This document shows positions 18,101 through 24,207 of a stretch of DNA of 26,872 nucleotides, in pieces. Under the pieces are notes generated by a model. That model saw only the letters and a list, made by a program, of their open reading frames with translations. It searched no databases and was not told the origin of the DNA. Every line of letters begins with the position of its first letter. The first letter of the stretch is position 1. The stretch comes from a virus: the IMG/VR virus record IMGVR_UViG_3300020312_000013, positions 1 through 26,872 of that record; one strand, written 5' to 3'. The position numbers and the translations under genes are program-made.

Positions 18101-21100
18101 TATGGACTTTCTTTTACTTCTATACTCGAATAATTGATAACATCAGTATCAATAACTGGATTTCTCTTAACATCCGCATCAATATCAAGATTAACTGGAG
18201 TTAATTTATAAAATAGTTCACTAGGACTATTTCCAGTTAAAGCAATATTAACTTTAGCATCGGTACTAACACCAACAGTACCTACACCTACAACTTGGAA
18301 TCCAGTATCATTAAAGTTTGCATAATATGGATTAGTGAAATTAGTATCTTTATAGAAATTAAAATCAAATACTTGTCTCTTGTTGCCAGAAATAGTTTGA
18401 CTTAAAGATGCATCAGATACAGCAAATCCAACATTATATCCACGAACTAAGGATAATCTTGGATTAATTAAACCAACTTTATGTCCTGAACCAGTTGATG
18501 TTAATTCAATAATTTGAGGGATAGTCTTAGTAGCTCTGTAATAGGTTTTACAAAGTTTAATTCTATTCTTATCTACTCTATAAACAAAGTAAGTATCATT
18601 ACTAATTAAAGGACTAGCAACTGAGGTTGAGGTATAAACAACCTTATCACCAGTATTATAGTCATGATCTAGAATAGTTATTGTATTATCAGTAGTACTA
18701 ACATCAGATCCGCCAAATGACTTTGGATTGATAATAGTTCTCTTACTAGCATCATTATATTCAACATTATAAGTTGTAGTAATGCCTGGAGTAACACTAA
18801 CATGTATTTGATCTCCTAATCCCAAATTATGATCTTTCTTACATACAACAGTTCCAACTACCTTTTCAATAGTTCCAGTAATTTCAGTTTTTGTTGGTTT
18901 TAAACTATGTTTTACACCTGAACCATGTCCAACAAAATAAAGTCTATATGCAGTTGAACCAATACCAGTAACAACACCTCCTGTACCAATACCAAGAGCA
19001 TTTGTAGATATTCCTAATAAATCTCTACTTTGGTTAATTGCAAATACGGGAGTATTATTAGCAAGTGTAAAGGTAGAAATTCCATTATAAACTTGAAGTG
19101 ATGTACCATCACCATTATTATATGTTAATTTCTGACCATCAACAAAACCGTGATTTGGTAGATAAATGTTTTGAGTAGCAACAAATTTATCTGTTCTACC
19201 ACCACCTACAACTCTATTAGTGTAACTAATAGTAGAACCTATACCAACACCAGCACTATTACCTAAAGCAACACTTTCTAGTGGATCAAAATAGTATGGA
19301 ATATTAACATTGGTAATAATATCAGTACTTAATCCAATATTAAAAGATATAGATCTGTTTAAACCAGTAATAAGACTTGTACCAGTATGAGCAGTTCCTA
19401 AAACACCATCATATTCTCTTTGAACTCTTAATTTATTATTAACATCATCAATATTAAGAACAAGCATCTGTTCTGTACCTATTCCTATTATATCACTAGG
19501 AACAATACTTTGTTTAGAAACATCACCAGCAATAGGTATACTTGTAACTATTCCTGTTGCACCTGTTGTACCAATACCAGTGTTTAAGAATAAGAAAGAA
19601 GTATTAAATCCAATAGTATGTCTTCCATCAATTGATTTAATAGAATCTGTTGAAAGTCCAGAAACAGTTATAACATCTCCTTGAGCTAAACCATGTGGTT
19701 CTGTGGAGAGTCCTGTTACCGTACCAGTCCTATTATCGTATGAAAATATAATATTATCTTTTCTAACAATAGTAGATGCAATAGAAACAACTGATTTTCC
19801 ACCTACCCTAGAAATTTTAGAAAGGAATCCATTACCAGAACCTTGAGATTCGGTAACTAATTTTTCATTGACCCTGTATCCATCACCAGCATTCTTTATT
19901 TCAAATTGATTAATCTTACCAGAAGAAGCGAAATTAACATCAGATTCTTGAATAACTAACTTTCTACTATCATAAACACCTTCATATGCAGTGCCAGGTC
20001 TATCAAGACTGTATGGGTGAGTATTTCTATTAAGATTTAAGTCATTTAAATCTTTATCTTGATTATTAGTCTCAATAAAGTTCCAATCATCAGGTTTAGC
20101 AACAAATTTTTCACCAATTAAATATGGGAATACTGGAGAACGATAATTCTTAAATGTTCCACTAGTTTCATTCTCAACTGGATTAATTGTAGCAAAATAT
20201 GCATAAGTTCCTCTAGGATAATCAGGAGTAACACAAAAACGACCATTATTTCTATCTAAATCACCATCTCCAAGATATTCATAATCTTCAATAAAGAAAC
20301 CAAGAGGATAATCTCCAAGATCAGGACCATCAGTTCTAGAAGTCTTTAAAGAATATCCAGACCGCATAATACGACTAATACCACCATCCTTTCTATCATA
20401 TCCATAAGGACCATAAATTGGGTTGCCATCATAAGCCCAACCAATGATAGGAGAATGTTGCGTAGAGACCTCCTCAGCGTTATTGAGAAGACTTAAATCG
20501 TTTTGTGCATAATTTAAGGTATTATCACTATTCTTCTGTTTGATGACCCTCCTGAGTCCTCTGGGCGCATACATGGCACTAAATTTAATACCATCATCAT
20601 TATCACCCCTAACTAAGAATCCATCATCACCTAAGAAAATATCCTCATATCTCTTGACATTATTAATATTCCAACTCTTAACTTTTGAATAGAAAACAGC
20701 ACCAGTGCCAGGCACTTGTTCTTGAACTACAACTTTAGAAGTAGTATAACCTACACCACCATTAGCAACAGTTACCTGACTAACTTTTCCATCACTATCA
20801 ATCTGTGAAATAAGTTTAGCACCAACACCATCACCAAAAATAGTTAAATCGGGAGTAGCTGTATAATCACCACCAGAACGAGTTACAATAACATCTTGTA
20901 TCTTTCCATTAGTAACAATAGCTTTATACTCTGAAGAAGATCCAGAAGATACTCTTACTGTTGGAGGAATTGAGAAATTGAATATTGTAGGAGAACCATA
21001 TCCAGTACCTTCTTCTTCTAAATTAACAGAAGTAATCTCTCCTCTAACAATTGGATTAATAACTGCATGATAATTTTCTGGATGAACAGTACTTAAACCA

Positions 21101-24100
21101 ATTTTTCCCTTACAAGTAACAACAATTGGGGGATAATTGAAAACATTAATTCCAGTACCAAGTGAAGATATTCCAATAAACTGTTTAGTTAAGTAGTTTG
21201 CATCAGATAAAGTGGAACCAATCCCTGCAGCACAAAGACGGAATCTATCTTCATTAATCTTAAGTACATGATAATCCTGATCAGTATCAATTCCACCAAT
21301 TCCTTCTCCAGATTCATTAGTATATCTAATTATTTCTCCATCTTTAAAGCCATGACCAGCATATTCAATATAATCTGAATATGTATTAATACCAGCAGTA
21401 GTTGCAGGAACCACTCTTCTCTTATTTTCATATCCTTCGCCAGGATTATCAACTATAACTTCACCTAAAACTCTTTTCTTATATAAACTTCTTAATCTTT
21501 GTGATCCATCAGCATAACCAGTAAATCTTAATACATTATTTCTAGTTAGAGCATCAGATTCATTATTTGCTAATTGAATAGAAGTATTATTGACTTTAAC
21601 AACATAATACACTTGTTCATCAACTAATCTTCTATCTGGAGGATCTTGAAGACCAGTAACACCAGCAGTTGAAGCAATACCAATAGCACCATTACCAAAA
21701 GTATTATAAATTACTGGTTCACCATCTCTAAATTTATGGAAAGTAGTAAATCCAATAGTATTATTACTAATATTAATTCTAGCACCAGTAGATGATGCAT
21801 CAAAATCAATAAAATGATCAACCTGTCTCAATCTAGTTCTTGCAGAAGCACCTTTACCATTACCACCAGTAATTTCTATAACAGGTTCATCAATATAATC
21901 AAAGCCAGAATCAATAACATCAATTCTCTCAACTTTTCCTTTTACATTAACACTTGCACTACAACCTGCACCAGTAGTACTAGTAACAGTAACTGTAGGA
22001 GGAGTAATAACATTATATCCACTTCCACCCTCTAGAACATCTATTGTTTCTACTCCACCATAGAAAATAACATCACCAGACTTATAATTGTATATTTCGG
22101 TTCCATTAATAAGTTGTCCAGTTGTAGTAGCAGCAGTAGTTTCATGTTCTTTTCCATCAAAAACTGGTGTTAAAGAAAACCTTTTTAATAATTTCTGATG
22201 TTCAACCTTTTTATTTGCAAGATCTGGAACAGATATCTTAAATGTTCCACTACCATCTGCAGCGACAAAAGTACTTTGTAAAAGATCTGGTAATGAATTA
22301 GCAAGTTGAATTTCATTAGAACTTACTCTCTTCAAATAATAATTCTTATTATTAATAACTGAACCAAGTTGTCCATCATGAATTGATACAGTTACAATTT
22401 CTCCAGAATAAAAACCATGATCATCAGCACCAGTAGTAACTTGAATAATAGTTCCTATAGTAGTACCAGTCCATTGAACAGAACGATCTGAAGCAACAAT
22501 AGGTTCTTGTCCTAAACTTGGAATAGAAGGAGATGCTACATAAACATGTGGATGAGGTGGTAATGCATTGGGATTATCACTTTCATGGTCATATGTATTT
22601 TGAACATCAGTTGTATACTTAGTAATATTATCATGAACTGTACTATTACCTCTATTAATTCTTCTTCTCAAGTAATTCATCTGAATTACATCTATTCCAC
22701 CTATTTCTAAGATAAAAGTATTACCACCAGTTACACTAGTGACCCTACCAGTACCAACAACATCAGAATCGTTATTTAAGGCTTCAATAAAATCTTCTTC
22801 TATAAAACCATGACTTGAAGTAGTTTCTACATTAAAAGTATTGGTAGCAATCTTTGTAATATTTCTAGGAGTATGTCTTACAGCAGTATTATGAATCCAA
22901 GAATTAAAATGTTGATCTGAACCCTTATTTACTCCTAAAGTACCAACTCTTATCTTATCTCCCTTATTAATATACCAAGTATCTGGAATATCAAACCCAT
23001 CAAGAACTCCAGTTATTTGAACTTCAATTTTCTTAGTGGCATTACCATAAGAATATCCATAAGCAACATTATTATAGACAACATCATCAGTAACATTATA
23101 TTCACTTGTAAATGTGGGAAATCCAACGAATTGATTTATGGTTTTTCCAGTATAAGTAACAACACCTACATTTCCACCACTTGTTAATCTAAGTGAACCG
23201 CTAGTAGGGAAACCCACTGTAGTGTCCACTGTAAGGACTGTGGCCCCTACGGAAACTGCATCAGTTAGTCTTGTACGGCCAGGAATAATAAAATTTCCTG
23301 TTAAAGATTCTTTAGAAACACTTACTTGATAATAGTGTTCTCCACCATATACAAAGTCTTTTACGTCAGAAATAGCACCACTAGCACCAAGTATATTGTC
23401 ATCGTCATCATCCTTATCTTGGAACAAAGTAGCACCTTTTAACGCTCTTGTATCTCCTTCTATCTTTTTAACTACAAAATCTTCTGTAAATCCATAATCA
23501 GCGTCTGATGGTCTAATTAAGAACTCTGATGGTTTTATAATATTAACTTCTTCTCCATATAAGACTCTAAACAAGATTTTATAAGATTCCTCAGTACCTT
23601 TTGTCTTATAAAAGTCTTTTATTTGTCTAATAAACTTAACTTCGTCTAAATCAGAGTCAAATTCCCTATTTTCAAACCCAGAAGCGAAAGTTGTCTTTAA
23701 TTTTTGGAAAAATTCACGAACAAATAGGTTAGAAAGATTATGAACCTTACTTCCACCAGTATGAGCAACTCCTACGGAGGTTTTAAAAGTTAAAAGATCA
23801 CTTCTTGTAGGTTGATCTAAAGAATCTACACCACTAAATCCTCTAACACACCCATCAAAGTAAGTAGCACCAATTCCAGTATAAGTTATGATCTCATCAT
23901 CTATCTTTAAGAGTCCATATGAAGATGGATACCCTTCTGTAGTATCTACATAGATTTTTTCATCATCATATGTAGCATTTGTGCTTAATCCTGTATATTC
24001 TGTTAAAGCAGCACCAACAAAAGTCTGTAATTTAGTATATCTGTCAATATTTTCTGCAATATCTACAGGACCGCCTTGATATTCTTGCGATTTGTAATAT

Positions 24101-24207
24101 TGTTTCATAAAATCCACAAAAAGTGGATTTTCTGCCTGCACAAATTCAGGTAACTGATTCTCAATTACCTGACTTATCTTAACTCTTTGAATTGAAGTAT
24201 CAATCAT
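12124..24207 (-). CDS. 7: Giant gp7-like baseplate wedge initiator (4027 aa), multi-module
   Basis: The first 230 residues match the C-terminal part of T4 gp7, the wedge initiator: ENPLFVDFMKQYYKSQEYQG at 27-46 and FYKTKGTEESYKILFRVLYG at 199-218, against STKGIEASYKFLFKVLYNEE in T4 as I recall it. T4 gp7 has about 1030 residues. The rest here is a mosaic. It holds HGF..G[DE] modules from about 460 to 1850 and again near 3003; many GxGY..P repeats; a YHYH-like domain at about 1246-1342; three IHDG modules at about 2585-2942; and two fibre-like modules (FENQF.. at about 3241, FENLFDGVRKSF at about 3517). The C-terminal 300 residues are again GxGY-rich. The ATG directly follows the gp6 stop (TAAATG). 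The frame stays open for 12 kb, so this is not an assembly artefact. Assignment of the N-terminus and position is firm; the functions of the added modules are unknown. Confidence 0.85.
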   Translation of the reverse strand: MIDTSIQRVKISQVIENQLPEFVQAENPLFVDFMKQYYKSQEYQGGPVDIAENIDRYTKLQTFVGAALTEYTGLSTNATYDDEKIYVDTTEGYPSSYGLLKIDDEIITYTGIGATYFDGCVRGFSGVDSLDQPTRSDLLTFKTSVGVAHTGGSKVHNLSNLFVREFFQKLKTTFASGFENREFDSDLDEVKFIRQIKDFYKTKGTEESYKILFRVLYGEEVNIIKPSEFLIRPSDADYGFTEDFVVKKIEGDTRALKGATLFQDKDDDDDNILGASGAISDVKDFVYGGEHYYQVSVSKESLTGNFIIPGRTRLTDAVSVGATVLTVDTTVGFPTSGSLRLTSGGNVGVVTYTGKTINQFVGFPTFTSEYNVTDDVVYNNVAYGYSYGNATKKIEVQITGVLDGFDIPDTWYINKGDKIRVGTLGVNKGSDQHFNSWIHNTAVRHTPRNITKIATNTFNVETTSSHGFIEEDFIEALNNDSDVVGTGRVTSVTGGNTFILEIGGIDVIQMNYLRRRINRGNSTVHDNITKYTTDVQNTYDHESDNPNALPPHPHVYVASPSIPSLGQEPIVASDRSVQWTGTTIGTIIQVTTGADDHGFYSGEIVTVSIHDGQLGSVINNKNYYLKRVSSNEIQLANSLPDLLQSTFVAADGSGTFKISVPDLANKKVEHQKLLKRFSLTPVFDGKEHETTAATTTGQLINGTEIYNYKSGDVIFYGGVETIDVLEGGSGYNVITPPTVTVTSTTGAGCSASVNVKGKVERIDVIDSGFDYIDEPVIEITGGNGKGASARTRLRQVDHFIDFDASSTGARINISNNTIGFTTFHKFRDGEPVIYNTFGNGAIGIASTAGVTGLQDPPDRRLVDEQVYYVVKVNNTSIQLANNESDALTRNNVLRFTGYADGSQRLRSLYKKRVLGEVIVDNPGEGYENKRRVVPATTAGINTYSDYIEYAGHGFKDGEIIRYTNESGEGIGGIDTDQDYHVLKINEDRFRLCAAGIGSTLSDANYLTKQFIGISSLGTGINVFNYPPIVVTCKGKIGLSTVHPENYHAVINPIVRGEITSVNLEEEGTGYGSPTIFNFSIPPTVRVSSGSSSEYKAIVTNGKIQDVIVTRSGGDYTATPDLTIFGDGVGAKLISQIDSDGKVSQVTVANGGVGYTTSKVVVQEQVPGTGAVFYSKVKSWNINNVKRYEDIFLGDDGFLVRGDNDDGIKFSAMYAPRGLRRVIKQKNSDNTLNYAQNDLSLLNNAEEVSTQHSPIIGWAYDGNPIYGPYGYDRKDGGISRIMRSGYSLKTSRTDGPDLGDYPLGFFIEDYEYLGDGDLDRNNGRFCVTPDYPRGTYAYFATINPVENETSGTFKNYRSPVFPYLIGEKFVAKPDDWNFIETNNQDKDLNDLNLNRNTHPYSLDRPGTAYEGVYDSRKLVIQESDVNFASSGKINQFEIKNAGDGYRVNEKLVTESQGSGNGFLSKISRVGGKSVVSIASTIVRKDNIIFSYDNRTGTVTGLSTEPHGLAQGDVITVSGLSTDSIKSIDGRHTIGFNTSFLFLNTGIGTTGATGIVTSIPIAGDVSKQSIVPSDIIGIGTEQMLVLNIDDVNNKLRVQREYDGVLGTAHTGTSLITGLNRSISFNIGLSTDIITNVNIPYYFDPLESVALGNSAGVGIGSTISYTNRVVGGGRTDKFVATQNIYLPNHGFVDGQKLTYNNGDGTSLQVYNGISTFTLANNTPVFAINQSRDLLGISTNALGIGTGGVVTGIGSTAYRLYFVGHGSGVKHSLKPTKTEITGTIEKVVGTVVCKKDHNLGLGDQIHVSVTPGITTTYNVEYNDASKRTIINPKSFGGSDVSTTDNTITILDHDYNTGDKVVYTSTSVASPLISNDTYFVYRVDKNRIKLCKTYYRATKTIPQIIELTSTGSGHKVGLINPRLSLVRGYNVGFAVSDASLSQTISGNKRQVFDFNFYKDTNFTNPYYANFNDTGFQVVGVGTVGVSTDAKVNIALTGNSPSELFYKLTPVNLDIDADVKRNPVIDTDVINYSSIEVKESPYNGQFKVTGIGSTTFSFNMLSQPEKDSYTQNEAVTLEYSTTSTTTDGPINDILIYSKGKKYNDIPIVTSIGSTSGVGAVIKLNSTDVGNLRTYTTKNIGFDYSADNTIRPAVQLPQILRLDRLSTIESIGISSAGKNYLEPPSIIVIDRVTNEIKDEVVTTTELQGTSVSKVIIHTNTNTLYDANPRIVVTNNSNGIKIKNLSYTSGTNDVVLTLPGTYTESNYPFSLGQEIYVENIGIGSTGSGYNSSDYNYEPFVVTGVNTNPGGGNATVTYKLDTTVTSPGIFSGPSSSGRVIPWLDIPKFTAKSKVNEFAEGETVSTGDKTGVVVSWNDTNKYLKVLSLDDFAVDETITGSSSKSVARIEQVNSFTSKFNISPNATVRTGWGRDTGKLNDELQKVQDSDYYQTFSYSLGSVIDHETWRDPVSSLNHVVGFKNFADVSIVSFAGTDSKGRRTANVGVNSAVAVTLTDLISEDESLHKKYDFDLVSENSKVIDSKTTASDEVFFENRILTDYIKSDSNRAISIDSVSDQFNDLPRPTPYSDIADFDITEVRSVKYYALIFDKRFPGEKEIIQINVIHDGNLGYIMPFGRVETQIDLGTFDLNIQGTAANLRFLPSKYKVNNYALRVFSVQEFIDTDATGIGSTTLGTGYSIVSTSAGIGSTGDQPTHVVGLGTAGDTTTAKLLIQTDELDGKLTGKQRSQLNELVVMQHGSEVYMLDYAQMINDNIDESNAPSVGLGTFGADVRSGIASVYFTPVAGVGVTMRIHQTAIDSTATGIGSTQVSLSQILTTTTDIAATANPQPTRISGFGSNNYQAADCLIEINDTTNNKRAVTQVTMIHDGTTPYYSEFGYFDNDASIGSGSGIGTVGVGYSTASGGDLELRLTPPANTAITTKVFQYNLTETGGGVAGITTFSNSRIKATEASYTGTENDIKFSFDLKHAGSSVFHKVFDSSDPAVVDVTNNTFVVDNHFFTTGEKITYTPTGAGTTMSIGIAATTVVGFGNTNKLPSTLYAVKIAENKFRVAGTATEALKEVPTVLDINAVGVGSTHAFTSHDLNSKMLVTLDNNIQSPVIQSPINTKLSFDAPTTTDFITLVGISSFYSGDVIKIGNEFMKVDTVGIGSTNQILVKRGQLNSDIVNHSANATVTKYLGNYQIVKDSINFTDAPKGAKGPVGLTTTSTFAARAFIRKGKPLGDIDTYANNHVFDTFENQFTGIATSFIFKSEGQNITGFATNTGIVLLNEIFQNPNVDYNITETAGITSVSFTGAGVSVNYDVNVSSIPRGGVIVSVGETSSFGYQPLVAAGGTAIVSAAGTVESVSIGNSGSGYRVGLQTNITVNAIGSSGIIEIGTANVDAGIVTSVTITNGGGSGFSSASPPRLDFEPPLNYENIKLTGSTSGIGASISVRVGQGSSIIDWEITNYGYNYNVDDVLTVETNGVAGIPTDASAGASFKTFQLTVNKVFGDSFSGWTFGELERLNSFENLFDGVRKSFPLTKTIGAAETPLTLRAGKGSPIKVEDNTLIFLNDILQVPFESYTFAGGSQVTFSEAPKEGDKVRVYFYRGSENDVVEVDILETIKPGDKLILNQFPERGLYGEHQQLPRTVTGITTADAVDTNTYIDVGISTSRTVVRPVTWKKQISDVVIDNIGIGKDRPELEAGIRPTAYIISNVSAASTEFFTDISSPLFDQTDDIVEAKQKVLIVDPTTITGAAATAVVSAAGTISSVVISDGGSGYTSRPMVSIGVTAGIGTVHAGIGTTEATNAYAYATVSGLGTISAVTIEAPGAGYTNTSPPNVLIAPQAQNDETIADIKYDGDFGIITGIGTTSVVGIATTGLTFDLYIPKESVLRDTSVVSVATTVSGIQTGYYFITYNTNVGNGITAYSDATGITTVGIGTSFIDNIYRVQSVQTVFASAQDPHGVGHTTLRRVTVSVSSTEGVGIGSSSFFGNYSWGRVYDFVKEGTSSFNVINNDGITGIITGPVVIRSRDLKESY
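12690..14180 (-). repeat. C-terminal cluster of GxGY repeats and a fibre-like module in the gp7-like protein
   Basis: Encodes about residues 3345-3840. GxGY-type units occur near 3365 (GNSGSGYRVG), 3405 (TNGGGSGFSSASPP), 3460 (TNYGYNYNVDD), 3769 (SDGGSGYTSRPMVSIG) and 3822 (EAPGAGYTNTSPPNVLI). Between them, at about 3517-3621, lies a module with FENLFDGVRKSFPL, NTLIFLNDILQVPFESYTF and VTFSEAPKEGDKVRVYFYRG. That pattern is common in phage fibre and structural proteins. Boundaries are approximate. Confidence 0.65.
15385..16455 (-). repeat. Three tandem IHDG-type modules in the gp7-like protein
   Basis: Encodes about residues 2585-2942. Each roughly 85-95-residue copy shares a strand ending in INVIHDG, VVMQHG or VTMIHDG, then a Y..(P)FG or DYAQ stretch, a (D)LGTF, GLGTF or GIGTV turn, a glycine-rich strand with LRFLP, VYFTP or LRLTP, and a closing strand YALRVFS, MRIHQT or TKVFQYN. 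Linkers are rich in GIGST. Identity between copies is low but the order of motifs is kept. Boundaries are approximate. Confidence 0.7.
20170..20480 (-). other. YHYH-type domain within the gp7-like protein
   Basis: Encodes about residues 1243-1346. The segment SPIIGWAYDGNPIYGPYGYD, followed by DYPLGFFIEDYEYLGDGDLD, NGRFCVTPDYPRGTYAYF and SPVFPYLIG, follows the pattern of the YHYH domain (GWA.DG.PIYG, LD..NG.., then G.Y.Y). The eponymous YHYH is replaced by TYAYF, so the histidines are missing. The function of this domain in phages is not known to me. Boundaries are approximate. Confidence 0.65.
20735..22040 (-). repeat. N-proximal cluster of GxGY and HGF modules in the gp7-like protein
   Basis: Encodes about residues 723-1158. 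GxGY-type units appear near 727 (EGGSGYNVITPPTVTV), 766 (DSGFDYIDEPVIEITGG), 926 (NPGEGYENK), 1069 (EEGTGYGSPTIFN), 1115 (RSGGDYTATPDLTIFG) and 1152 (NGGVGYTTSKVVV). Two HGF-type modules lie among them, FHKFRDGEPVIYN near 819 and HGFKDGEIIRYTN near 948. Each of those is followed by a YYVVKV or YHVLKI strand and IQLA or FRLC. Confidence 0.7.

Noticed and set aside
371-22030. Possible CRISPR or short DNA tandem repeats in repeat-rich regions
   Set aside because: The repeats are diverged at DNA level, keep reading frame and have unequal spacing, so they are protein repeats.
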